Assembly (NCBI GenBank): GCA_036733985.1 | Contig: DAIMZM010000094.1 | Span: forward strand, 1-9,049 | Reading direction: 5' to 3' | Source: DAIMZM01 sp036733985 | Lineage (GTDB): Bacteria > Bacillota > Dehalobacteriia > UBA4068 | Length of the DNA stretch: 9,049 bases | Part shown: piece by piece, positions 1-6,411 of the stretch | Layout: each line of letters begins with the position of its first letter | Numbering within the stretch: the first letter of the stretch is position 1 | Made by a program: the position numbers and the translations under genes | Notes under the pieces: model-generated | What the model was told of the DNA's origin: nothing | Databases searched by the model: none | Seen by the model: only the letters and a program-made list of their open reading frames with translations

Positions 1-1722
1 CGCATGGGCATGGTGATCGGGCTGAATTCCCCCTTCATGTATCAGGTTTTCCCTTATGTGAAAAGCTCCCTGGGTGATTTTTATCCGGTGATCGTCCAGG
101 AAGAGGCGGGCATTGTCCGGGCCATCCGCATGGAGGAGGAACGCTTCCACCAGACCCTGCGTTCCGGTATGGCCATCCTGGAAGGCATGCTGGAGAAGCT
201 GCGGGCGGAGAAGCGGGAGGTCCTTTCCGGTGAAGACGCTTTTATTTTGTACGACACCTACGGGTTCCCCATTGACCTGACCAAGGATGTGGCGGAAGAG
301 CATGGCTACTCGGTGGACGAAGCCGGTTTCAGCCAGGCTATGGCGGATCAGCGCAGCAAATCCCAATCCGCCCGGGCCGAGGAAGCCGGGGCGGATGAGA
401 TGATCAGCCTGGGCCGGCTGCTCCAGGATGTGCCGGTGAGCCGCTTCTTAGGCTATGAGCAGACCATGTGCGGCGCTACGGTCACAGCCATTGTTAAGGA
501 CGGCAAGCTGACGGACAGCGCCTATCACGGCGATAGCGGTTGGCTGACCCTGGACAATACGGTGTTTTACGGCGAAAGCGGCGGCCAGATCGGCGATACC
601 GGCTGGCTGAACGATATAAAATTCAAGGTGGAGATCACCGATACCCATAAGCTGCCCAATGGGCAGATGGTGCATAAATTCATGGTCCGGGAAGGCGGCG
701 TTCAGGTGAATAGCTATGTCAACGCCCTGGTTGACGCCTGCCGCCGTCTGAGCATTGCCCGCAACCATTCCGCCACCCATTTGCTGCACCGGGCTTTGCG
801 CATGGAATTAGGGGAGCATGTGCACCAGAGTGGTTCCCTGGTGACTGAAGAGCGCTTCCGCTTCGACTTCAATAATTTCGAGCCCCTGTCTGCGGAGCAG
901 CTCCGCCGCATCGAGGATGAGGTCAATAAGCAGATCCTGGCCAACCGGCCCGTCACCGTCAAGGAAATGCCTCTGGAAGAGGCCAAAGCCACCGGCGCCA
1001 TGGCTTTTTTCGGCGATAAATACGGCGACACGGTGCGCATGGTCAGCATGGGCGATTTCAGCCGGGAACTGTGCGGCGGCACCCATTGCCAGCGTACCGG
1101 CGATATCGGCCTGCTCAAGATTTTGAGCGAAAGCGGCATCGGCTCGGGCCTGAGGCGTATCGAGGCTTTGACCGGCGAAAACGCCCTCCGTTATTATCAG
1201 GCCCAGGAACAGCGCTTAAATGAACTGGCCAATCTGCTGAAGGCCAATACGGCCAATATTGAGAAGCGTTTGGAGCAGGTTCTGCGGGAAAACAAAGCCC
1301 AGGCCAAGGATATCGAAAAGCTGAAAGCCGCTCAGGATCAGGATCATATTCAGGGCCTGTGGCAGCAAGCCCAGGAGATCAAAGGCCTGCCTGTGCTGAC
1401 TGCCGAGGTCAAGGCGGAAGATATGGCGGCGCTGCGCAATATTATGGATATGCTCCGGGATAAGCTGCCGGCTGCTGTGATCGTCCTGGCTGCCGCCCTG
1501 CCGGACAAGGCCCAGTTCGTGATCAGCGTATCTGATCAGGCCCAGGCAGTGGGCTTGCATGCCGGCAAACTGATCAAGGAAGTGGCTGCGGTCTGCGGCG
1601 GCAGCGGCGGCGGCCGTCCGGAAATGGCCATGGCCGGGGGTAAGGATAACAGCAGCGAGAAAATCCAGGCCGCTTTAGCCGAGGCCCGGGAACTGATCGT
1701 TATGGCTCTGGAAAATCAATAG
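1..1722 (+). CDS. alaS: Alanine--tRNA ligase, C-terminal part (5' truncated by the window)
   Basis: AlaRS charges tRNA-Ala with alanine in the cytoplasm and hydrolyses mischarged Ser- and Gly-tRNA-Ala. The frame is open from base 1. About 573 residues are visible, against roughly 870-880 for the whole enzyme, so the N-terminal aminoacylation domain lies outside. Counting from base 1, the tail of the tRNA-recognition helices comes first (IVRAIRMEEERF near residues 38-49). The editing domain follows, with the HxxxH motif (HSATHLLH; His256 and His260) and the CGGTH motif (Cys358, His362), the four expected zinc ligands. A Gln/Glu/Lys-rich coiled coil spans about residues 395-465. The C-terminal DHHA1 domain ends with the glycine-rich GGSGGGRPEMAMAGG near residues 532-546. 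No residue of the editing site is missing. The stop is followed by 83 bases before ireB with no terminator, so co-transcription with ireB is likely. The identification is firm; the real start cannot be seen. Confidence 0.97.
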   Translation, partial: RMGMVIGLNSPFMYQVFPYVKSSLGDFYPVIVQEEAGIVRAIRMEEERFHQTLRSGMAILEGMLEKLRAEKREVLSGEDAFILYDTYGFPIDLTKDVAEEHGYSVDEAGFSQAMADQRSKSQSARAEEAGADEMISLGRLLQDVPVSRFLGYEQTMCGATVTAIVKDGKLTDSAYHGDSGWLTLDNTVFYGESGGQIGDTGWLNDIKFKVEITDTHKLPNGQMVHKFMVREGGVQVNSYVNALVDACRRLSIARNHSATHLLHRALRMELGEHVHQSGSLVTEERFRFDFNNFEPLSAEQLRRIEDEVNKQILANRPVTVKEMPLEEAKATGAMAFFGDKYGDTVRMVSMGDFSRELCGGTHCQRTGDIGLLKILSESGIGSGLRRIEALTGENALRYYQAQEQRLNELANLLKANTANIEKRLEQVLRENKAQAKDIEKLKAAQDQDHIQGLWQQAQEIKGLPVLTAEVKAEDMAALRNIMDMLRDKLPAAVIVLAAALPDKAQFVISVSDQAQAVGLHAGKLIKEVAAVCGGSGGGRPEMAMAGGKDNSSEKIQAALAEARELIVMALENQ

Positions 1723-1771
1723 CGTGCAAAAGGAAAACCGGCCCCCGTGTAGAAACTATCAATTACAAGGA

Positions 1772-1798
1772 GCTGGCAACGCTAAGCCAGCAAGGAGG
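1772..1798 (+). promoter_or_regulatory. Hairpin abutting the ireB ribosome binding site
   Basis: A perfect 6-bp stem, GCTGGC (1772-1777) with GCCAGC (1786-1791), encloses an 8-base loop. It ends directly before the strong Shine-Dalgarno AAGGAGG (1792-1798), which lies 7 bases ahead of the ireB ATG. The stem leaves the ribosome site single-stranded, so it could act as a stand-by or mRNA-stability structure, or mean nothing. It has no U-tract and is not a terminator. The base pairing is seen; the role is inferred. Confidence 0.4.
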
Positions 1799-1805
1799 CC
1801 TTACT

Positions 1806-2087
1806 ATGACCGGCGAGTTTAAATTCGGCACCTTTACCGGCGATGAGACCATGCCCTTCGACGTTCATACCGGCGACGCGCTTAATCCGGGAGATGTGTT
1901 GAGAACCGTCTACGCAGCTCTTAGGGAAAAGGGTTACAATCCCATCAATCAATTGGTGGGGTATCTGATTTCCGGAGATCCCGCTTATATCACCAGCCAT
2001 AAACAGGCCCGCAGCCTGATCCGCCGGGTGCAGCGGGATGACCTGATCGAAGAATTGGTTTCTTTCTACCTAAAAGACAAAGCGTAA
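1806..2087 (+). CDS. ireB: IreB family regulatory phosphoprotein (UPF0297; ReoM/YrzL homologue)
   Basis: This 93-residue cytoplasmic protein belongs to the small IreB family. In Enterococcus IreB is phosphorylated on N-terminal threonines by the PASTA kinase IreK and affects cephalosporin tolerance. The Listeria homologue ReoM controls ClpCP-dependent degradation of MurA, the first committed enzyme of peptidoglycan synthesis. The family core is clear: GYNPINQLVGYLISGDPAY near residues 43-61, then a basic helix (ARSLIRRVQRDDLIEELV) and FYLK near the end. The N-terminal arm is slightly longer than in enterococcal IreB. It carries several threonines (2, 9, 11, 15, 22), with TGE/TGD at 2-4, 11-13 and 22-24, any of which could be the kinase site. 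The start follows an excellent AAGGAGG site. Position directly after alaS is the usual one in Bacillota. An intrinsic terminator follows 18 bases after the stop. Confidence 0.93.
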   Translation: MTGEFKFGTFTGDETMPFDVHTGDALNPGDVLRTVYAALREKGYNPINQLVGYLISGDPAYITSHKQARSLIRRVQRDDLIEELVSFYLKDKA

Positions 2088-2105
2088 AGTCCCTCTGTTT
2101 TTCCT

Positions 2106-2139
2106 AGGGCGGGCGCAACCCGCCCTTATTTCTTTTTTT
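2106..2139 (+). terminator. Strong intrinsic terminator after ireB
   Basis: An 8-bp GC-rich stem, AGGGCGGG (2106-2113) with CCCGCCCT (2119-2126), closes the 5-base loop CGCAA. A T-rich tract with only an A and a C inserted runs to 2139. It should end the alaS-ireB transcript. It stops 2 to 11 bases before the candidate start codons of the next gene, leaving no room for a promoter or a normal ribosome site between them. Confidence 0.9.
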
Positions 2140-2150
2140 GGATGTATGGT

Positions 2151-3107
2151 ATGCTTTACAATGAACTGGGCCGTACCGGCCTGACTGTCTCCCGCCTGTG
2201 CTTCGGCAGCCTGACTTTGGGGCCGCTCTGCGCCAATCTGCCTTTGACCCAGGGGGCCGCCCTATTGGCCCAGGGGCTGAAGCTGGGCGTCAACTTCATC
2301 GATACGGCGGAACAATACCGCACCTATCCCTATATCCGGGCCGCTTTGACCCTGGCGGATTGCCCTGGGGATATTGTGATCGCCACGAAGACCTTTGCCG
2401 AGAGCGCCGCCGACGCGGCCTATGCGCTGGAAGAGGCCAGGTTGCAGCTTTGCCGCAATCAGCTGGATATCTTCCTGCTCCACGAGGTGCGGGATGAAGC
2501 GGATTTCGCCGCCCGGGGGGAGGCCTGGCAGGTTCTGCGGCAGGCCAAGGCCAATGGGGTGATCAAGGCCCTGGGCATTTCCACCCATAGCGCCGCCACC
2601 GCGGCCTGGGCGGCTGCCAGGCCGGATCTAGATGTGCTGCATCCCATGTTAAATTTTTCCGGCGTGGGTATACTGGATGGTAACGTCCAGGATATGCTGG
2701 CAGCCATCTCCGCTGCCAAAGCGGCGGGCATTGGCGTTTTCACCATGAAAGCCCTGGGCGGCGGCGCTTTGATGCATCAGGCCAAAGCAGCTCTGGACTG
2801 GGCGTTTTCCCGGCCGGAGCTGGATGCTGTGGCTGTGGGCTGCAAGGATATCAGCGAGCTGGCCACCAATATCGGCTGGCTGCTGGGGGAAACGCCGCCC
2901 GAGGCGGAGCAGGTGAAGCTTTTGGACCGCAATATCGCCTTTGACAAGGAACCCCGCTGCCATGGCTGCGGCGCTTGTGTGCGGCGCTGCGCCAACGGGG
3001 CCATGATGATTGGTGAGGACGGCACGGCCCACTGGCAGAAGGACAAATGCCTTTATTGCGGTTATTGCATTGCCGCCTGCCCTTGGTTCTGCATCTCTTT
3101 TTGTTAG
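2151..3107 (+). CDS. Aldo/keto reductase with C-terminal 2x[4Fe-4S] ferredoxin domain
   Basis: This is a probable NAD(P)H-dependent aldo/keto reductase of 318 residues; the substrate is unknown. The N-terminal (beta/alpha)8 barrel starts YNELGRTGLTVSRLCFGSLT, typical of the iron-sulfur subgroup in anaerobes. The catalytic tetrad is complete: Asp51 and Tyr56 (IDTAEQY), Lys80 (ATKTF) and His111 (LLHEV). The tail has two cluster motifs, CxxCxxCxxxC at Cys270/273/276/280 and CxxCxxCxxxCP at Cys300/303/306/310, so it may exchange electrons with ferredoxin or a flavoprotein. Two further cysteines (314 and the last residue, 318) follow. I chose ATG 2151 because MLYNELG fits the family; ATG 2142 in the same frame would add MYG. 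Neither has a convincing Shine-Dalgarno. No membrane segment is seen. The stop TAG overlaps the ribosome site of ruvX, so the two are translated from one message. The class is certain; the physiological reaction is not. Confidence 0.88.
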   Translation: MLYNELGRTGLTVSRLCFGSLTLGPLCANLPLTQGAALLAQGLKLGVNFIDTAEQYRTYPYIRAALTLADCPGDIVIATKTFAESAADAAYALEEARLQLCRNQLDIFLLHEVRDEADFAARGEAWQVLRQAKANGVIKALGISTHSAATAAWAAARPDLDVLHPMLNFSGVGILDGNVQDMLAAISAAKAAGIGVFTMKALGGGALMHQAKAALDWAFSRPELDAVAVGCKDISELATNIGWLLGETPPEAEQVKLLDRNIAFDKEPRCHGCGACVRRCANGAMMIGEDGTAHWQKDKCLYCGYCIAACPWFCISFC

Positions 3108-3111
3108 GAGG
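3106..3111 (+). promoter_or_regulatory. Ribosome binding site deciding the ruvX start
   Basis: AGGAGG overlaps the TAG stop of the reductase (3105-3107) and lies 6 bases before ATG 3118. It fixes the ruvX start and rules out ATG 3010 in the same frame, inside the reductase gene. The overlap suggests translational coupling. Confidence 0.88.
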
Positions 3112-3117
3112 AAATCC

Positions 3118-3549
3118 ATGCGTATTATGGGCCTGGACGTGGGCTCCAAAACCATCGGCGTGGCTGTCAGCGATCCTTTGGGCTATACGGCCCAGGGCCT
3201 GACCACCGTCAGGCGCGCCTCCCTTCAGGCGGATCTGGACAGCCTGGCCCGGCTGATCCGGGAATATGAGGTGGATACCCTGCTGGTGGGGCTGCCGCTG
3301 AATATGAACGGCAGCGCCGGTCCGGCGGTGGCGGCAGCCAAAGCCCTGGGCGAAGCGCTGGCGGAGCAAAGCGGGCTGCCGCTGATTTACCGGGACGAGC
3401 GCCTGTCCACCGTGGCTGCCCAACGCGTCCTGCTGGAAGGGGATCTTTCCCGGAGCAAGCGGAAAAAGGTCATCGACAAAATGGCCGCGGTTTTTGTGCT
3501 TCAGGGCTATTTGGATCAGCTGGCCGGCGGCCAGCTTGGCCATAGCTGA
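3118..3549 (+). CDS. ruvX: Putative pre-16S rRNA nuclease RuvX (YqgF family, YrrK)
   Basis: This 143-residue protein has an RNase H-like fold and belongs to the YqgF family, which matures the 5' end of 16S rRNA in Escherichia coli; it was earlier called a Holliday junction resolvase. All family blocks are present in order. GLDVGSKTIGVAVSD lies near residues 5-19 with the first acidic residue, Asp7. Then come LLVGLPLNMNG (about 59-69), YRDERLST (91-98, Asp93 and Glu94), and DKMAAVFVLQGYLD (120-133) with the final acidic residue Asp120. The length is normal (about 138-150). It sits between ireB and the DUF1292 gene as in most Bacillota, though a reductase gene is inserted before it here. With a terminator upstream, its expression must depend on read-through or on an unseen promoter in or near the reductase gene. 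Confidence 0.95.
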   Translation: MRIMGLDVGSKTIGVAVSDPLGYTAQGLTTVRRASLQADLDSLARLIREYEVDTLLVGLPLNMNGSAGPAVAAAKALGEALAEQSGLPLIYRDERLSTVAAQRVLLEGDLSRSKRKKVIDKMAAVFVLQGYLDQLAGGQLGHS

Positions 3550-3571
3550 TTTTTCTGAAATTTATTTATAT

Positions 3572-3600
3572 TTGACTTTGGCCATATTTGCATCTATACT
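3572..3600 (+). promoter_or_regulatory. Near-consensus sigma-A promoter for the DUF1292 gene
   Basis: TTGACT (3572-3577) and TATACT (3595-3600) are separated by exactly 17 bases, each differing from consensus at one position. The predicted start near 3607 gives a leader of about 28 bases before ATG 3635, containing the ribosome site GGGAGAGGAG (3616-3625). The A/T-rich stretch just upstream (3550-3571) could serve as an UP element. This separates the DUF1292 gene from ruvX. Confidence 0.8.
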
Positions 3601-3634
3601 GTATGACAGAGGTTTGGGAGAGGAGTATTTGTCC

Positions 3635-3898
3635 ATGAACGAGATGATCACTTTAATTGACGAATCCGGCATTGAACATGAATTCGAAGTTGAAGCCTTT
3701 TTGGACGTGGAAGATGAAAAATACGCGGTGTTGATCCCTCAGAGTGACGAATACAACAATGAGGCTGTTATCATGCGTTTTGGCGTCGATGAAGACGGCG
3801 AGGAAGTCCTATTTGATATTGAGAGCGATGAAGAGTGGGAACGTGTGGCCGACGCTTATGACAGCTATGCCGATGAAGAAGAGCATCAGGACGACTGA
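3635..3898 (+). CDS. DUF1292 domain-containing protein (YrzB homologue)
   Basis: This small cytoplasmic protein of 87 residues has no established function. It matches the DUF1292 family: MNEMITLIDESGIEHEFEVE at the start, a central block YAVLIPQSDE (about 29-38), then VIMRFGVDEDGEEVLFDIES and WERVADAYDSYADEE. It is very acidic, with its last 12 residues almost all Asp, Glu or His, and looks like one compact beta-rich domain with a disordered acidic tail. The family almost always lies next to ruvX and mltG, as here. ATG 3635 was chosen for its GAGAGGAG site 9 bases upstream; the frame is open further upstream, but that part is beyond the predicted transcription start. It appears monocistronic, with its own promoter and a strong terminator. 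Confidence 0.9.
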   Translation: MNEMITLIDESGIEHEFEVEAFLDVEDEKYAVLIPQSDEYNNEAVIMRFGVDEDGEEVLFDIESDEEWERVADAYDSYADEEEHQDD

Positions 3899-3916
3899 AC
3901 TCTTCCCCTGCTTAGC

Positions 3917-3946
3917 AAAGGCTGCCCGTTCGGGCAGCCTTTTTTA
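3917..3946 (+). terminator. Intrinsic terminator after the DUF1292 gene
   Basis: An 8-bp stem, GGCTGCCC (3920-3927) with GGGCAGCC (3932-3939), has a GTTC tetraloop. Three A residues before it (3917-3919) can pair with the start of the T-run TTTTTT (3940-3945). This is a textbook Rho-independent terminator and separates the DUF1292 gene from mltG. Confidence 0.93.
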
Positions 3947-3979
3947 TTACCTCTCCGGAGGGAAACCTCTTTATGTAGT

Positions 3980-4011
3980 AATGAAATCTCTAGCGGGACA
4001 ATGAAATCTCT
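3980..4011 (+). repeat. Two 12-base direct repeats upstream of mltG
   Basis: AATGAAATCTCT occurs at 3980-3991 and again at 4000-4011, a 20-base period (about two helical turns). In addition ATGTAGTA occurs at 3973-3980 and 4028-4035. The 145-base spacer 3947-4091 is much richer in A/T than its surroundings and holds no gene. The repeats could be operator sites for a regulator of mltG, or the leftover end of an IS21-family element, whose termini carry repeats of about 20 bases. Neither is proven. Candidate -10 hexamers (TATTAT 4034-4039, TATAGT 4040-4045) lie downstream but lack a good -35. Confidence 0.6.
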
Positions 4012-4064
4012 TCCATAAAGAATAAAAATGTAGTATTATTATAGTTATTATTTATTTGTTAGGC

Positions 4065-4085
4065 GAGCTGGCATAGCCGGGAGGG
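4065..4085 (+). promoter_or_regulatory. Ribosome binding site of mltG with small upstream hairpin
   Basis: The GGGAGGG run (4079-4085) lies 6 bases before ATG 4092 and fixes the start. A 5-bp stem with a 3-base loop, CTGGC (4068-4072) with GCCGG (4076-4080, one G-T pair), overlaps its first two bases. The left side, GAGCTGGCA, is identical to the one in the ireB leader (1770-1778). Confidence 0.5.
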
Positions 4086-4091
4086 ATAAAC

Positions 4092-5108
4092 ATGAGAAAA
4101 GGACTTATCATCTTTCTGATTATACTGCTGCTAATCGTAGCCGGGCTAGGATACCTGGCGCACAAATATACCGGCGATCAGACGATTGCCGAAGATGTGC
4201 AGCTAACCGTGGCTGAGGGCAGCAGCACCGGTCAGATCGCCCAGCTATTGGCGGATAAAGGCCTGGTGGCCAACGGCCTGGTTTTTAAAACCTTTGCCAA
4301 AAGGCAGGGTGTGGACGGCGCTTTCAAGGCTGGGGAATATAATTTTGCCGCCGGTGAGTGGAGCCTGGAACAGGTCTGCGACCAGCTGGTGAGCGGAGGC
4401 AAGTCTGATGAAGGCATACGGGTGACGATCCGGGAGGGCCTGACCCTAGCCCAAACCGCCCAGGTGCTGGCCGACGCCGGCCTGGGCAGCGTGGAGAAAT
4501 ACCTGGATTTCGCGGCCAACGGTGATTTCAGCAACTATGATTTCATCCCCGCTGCCGATCAGGTCACGGAACCTGCCACCCGGCTGGAAGGCTTCCTCTT
4601 TCCCGATACGTATATGATCGACCCTGACTGGGATGAAGAAGAAATCATCATCATGCTGCTGAACCAATTCGAATGGGTCTGGAACAGCCACAATTTTGAC
4701 GAAGCAGCCGCTGCTCTGGGGCTAAACAAATATCAGGCCGTCACCATGGCCGCTTTGGTGGAGAAAGAAGCCCAGGTGCCGGAAGACCGGCCCATTATCG
4801 CCGGCGTGTTCTATAAGCGGTTGGAACTGGGCTGGAAGCTGGAATCCTGCGCCACGGTACAGTTCATCATCGGCGAGCCCAAGGTGCCACTGCTATACAG
4901 CGACTTAGAAACGACAAATCTTTACAATACCTATAAATATGAAGGGCTGCCGCCGGGGCCCATTGCAGCGCCCGGCCTGGCCTCCCTGGAAGCGGCGCTT
5001 TATCCTGAGGAGACGGATTACCTGTTTTTCCAGGCCCGCACCGATGGCTCCCACCGCTTCAGCGCTACTTTGGAGGAGCATCAGACACCCCATGAAGGTG
5101 ACCAATAA
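4092..5108 (+). CDS. mltG: Endolytic peptidoglycan transglycosylase MltG (YceG-like)
   Basis: MltG cuts nascent glycan strands at the outer face of the cytoplasmic membrane and is thought to set strand length as a terminase. This 338-residue protein begins with a basic cap (MRKG) and one hydrophobic segment (about residues 5-22) that anchors it with the bulk outside. A LysM-like region follows (about 38-100: VAEGSSTGQIAQLLADKGLV, then FKAGEYNF). The catalytic YceG domain comes next, with LEGFLFPDTY (about 168-177) and ALVEKEAQVPEDRPIIAGVF; Glu226, the second Glu of VEKE, corresponds to the E. coli catalytic glutamate. CATVQFIIG, YNTYKYEGLPPGPI and the terminal HRFSATLEEH complete it. Length and blocks are normal. 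The gene starts after a terminator and an AT-rich spacer, so it probably heads its own unit, and it overlaps the next gene by 17 bases. Confidence 0.95.
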   Translation: MRKGLIIFLIILLLIVAGLGYLAHKYTGDQTIAEDVQLTVAEGSSTGQIAQLLADKGLVANGLVFKTFAKRQGVDGAFKAGEYNFAAGEWSLEQVCDQLVSGGKSDEGIRVTIREGLTLAQTAQVLADAGLGSVEKYLDFAANGDFSNYDFIPAADQVTEPATRLEGFLFPDTYMIDPDWDEEEIIIMLLNQFEWVWNSHNFDEAAAALGLNKYQAVTMAALVEKEAQVPEDRPIIAGVFYKRLELGWKLESCATVQFIIGEPKVPLLYSDLETTNLYNTYKYEGLPPGPIAAPGLASLEAALYPEETDYLFFQARTDGSHRFSATLEEHQTPHEGDQ

Positions 5109-6351
5109 GATAACGAATCCAACAAATCAGAAAAAGCCTGAATTGGTAGCCCCGGCAGGGGATTTGGAAAAGCTGCGCTTCGCCTATATTTATGGCGCGG
5201 ACGCGGCCTATATCGGCGGCGGCGCTTTTTCCTTGCGCCAGGCCGCGGGCCTGGATTTGCCCGCTATCCGCGCCGCCCGGGGCATCGCCGACGAATACCG
5301 GCGCCGTCTCTATGTGGCTGTGAATATTTATGCCGGAAACCAGGACCTGGTAGAATTGCCCGCTTATTTCCAGGCCCTGGCGGAGATCCGGCCTGACGCC
5401 TTGATCGTTTCCGACCCAGGCGTATTTGTTTTGGCCCGGGAACATGCCCCCGGCCTGCCGCTGCATATCAGCACCCAGGCCAATACCACCAATTGGCAGG
5501 CCGCCCGCTTCTGGAAAAGCCAGGGCGCCAGCCGGGCCGTGCTGGCCAGAGAGCTTTCTTTGGCGGAAGGCGCTGAGACCGGGGAGAGAAGCGGGCTGGC
5601 AACCGAGGTTTTCGTCCATGGTGCTATGTGCGTCTCCTATTCCGGCCGCTGCCTTTTAAGCAGCTACCTGACGGGGCGTTCCGCCAACCAAGGGGATTGC
5701 AGCCATCCCTGCCGCTGGCAATACGCCCTGGCGGAGCAGAAGCGCCCCGGGGACTATTTGCCCATTGAAGAGGATAGCCGCGGCAGCTATATCATGAACA
5801 GCCGGGATCTGTGCCTGATCAGCCTGGTTCCGGAACTGATGACCGCCGGCTTTGACGCCTGGAAAATCGAGGGCCGGAACAAAAGCGCCTATTATGTGGC
5901 GAATACGGTGCGCATCTACCGGGCCGCCATCGACGCTTACTGCCAGGACCCGGCCGGCTACCACTTCCGCGGCGAATGGCTGGAGGAGCTGGAAACCTTA
6001 AGCCACCGAGGCTATACCCAGGGCTTTGCCCTGAAACCAGCGGATAATCAGGCTTACCGTTATGAGGACGGCGGTTATCTCCGCAGCCATGATTTCGCCG
6101 CCATTCTTTGGGCAGCGGACGGCTGCCGGGCCCTGTTGGAGCAGCGCAATCACTTTGCCCTGGGCGATGAACTGGAAATCCTGCTGCCAGCGGGCGGGGC
6201 CAACCTGCGCCTGCCCGTTACCGGCATCTTCAGCCCGGAAGGCCAGGCCCTGACAGCGGCCAATCATCCCCGGCAGCAAGTGACTGTACCGGCTGCGCTG
6301 GCGGAGCGACTAAGAGGGCCGCTGATTTGTCGGCGGCGGAGCAGAGCTTAA
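5092..6351 (+). CDS. U32 family peptidase-like protein, probable tRNA hydroxylation enzyme (TrhP/YrrO-like)
   Basis: Members of this family are named peptidases, but TrhP/YrrO types introduce 5-hydroxyuridine into tRNA wobble positions using prephenate, and relatives act in ubiquinone or 23S rRNA hydroxylation. The 419-residue protein opens with KPELVAPAGDLEKLRFAYIY and YIGGGAFSLR in a barrel-like domain. It carries the U32 signature from EVFVHGAMC to GRCLLS (172-190). Cys180, Cys187, Cys203 or Cys207, and Cys241 (NSRDLC) are the likely [4Fe-4S] ligands. A short C-terminal beta domain (about 350-412) ends in an Arg-rich tail. ATG 5092 was chosen because the family homology starts shortly after it and GGAGGAG (5072-5078) lies 13 bases upstream, rather long. 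It overlaps mltG by 17 bases, suggesting coupling. The length fits YrrO. The TrmR methyltransferase and the YrrN partner usual at this place in B. subtilis are absent. Confidence 0.9.
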   Translation: MKVTNKITNPTNQKKPELVAPAGDLEKLRFAYIYGADAAYIGGGAFSLRQAAGLDLPAIRAARGIADEYRRRLYVAVNIYAGNQDLVELPAYFQALAEIRPDALIVSDPGVFVLAREHAPGLPLHISTQANTTNWQAARFWKSQGASRAVLARELSLAEGAETGERSGLATEVFVHGAMCVSYSGRCLLSSYLTGRSANQGDCSHPCRWQYALAEQKRPGDYLPIEEDSRGSYIMNSRDLCLISLVPELMTAGFDAWKIEGRNKSAYYVANTVRIYRAAIDAYCQDPAGYHFRGEWLEELETLSHRGYTQGFALKPADNQAYRYEDGGYLRSHDFAAILWAADGCRALLEQRNHFALGDELEILLPAGGANLRLPVTGIFSPEGQALTAANHPRQQVTVPAALAERLRGPLICRRRSRA

Positions 6352-6405
6352 GCTTACCCACTTAAACAAAGAACTTTTACGGTACAAACGGCTATTTTAT
6401 ATAAA

Positions 6406-6411
6406 TGGAGG
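6406..6411 (+). promoter_or_regulatory. Ribosome binding site deciding the acyl-CoA synthetase start
   Basis: TGGAGG lies 8 bases before ATG 6420. The upstream in-frame ATG 6405 overlaps this site and has no ribosome site of its own, so 6420 is preferred (MEALERITIGDKLDEIA). Confidence 0.8.

Noticed and set aside
1723..1805. Riboswitch or separate promoter between alaS and ireB
   Set aside because: The 83 bases hold only one simple 6-bp hairpin and no recognisable aptamer core or -35/-10 pair.
3010..3117. Earlier ATG start for ruvX, inside the reductase gene
   Set aside because: The family domain begins at MRIMGLDVGS from ATG 3118, which has a perfect AGGAGG; the upstream extension is the out-of-frame reading of the ferredoxin tail.
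3494..3634. Upstream extension of the DUF1292 protein to ATG 3494
   Set aside because: It overlaps the conserved end of ruvX and precedes the predicted transcription start near 3607; ATG 3635 has a good ribosome site.
4939..5091. Longer N-terminus of the U32 protein starting at 4939 or 5044
   Set aside because: This stretch is the out-of-frame reading of the conserved mltG C-terminus, has no ribosome site, and the U32 homology starts only after 5092.
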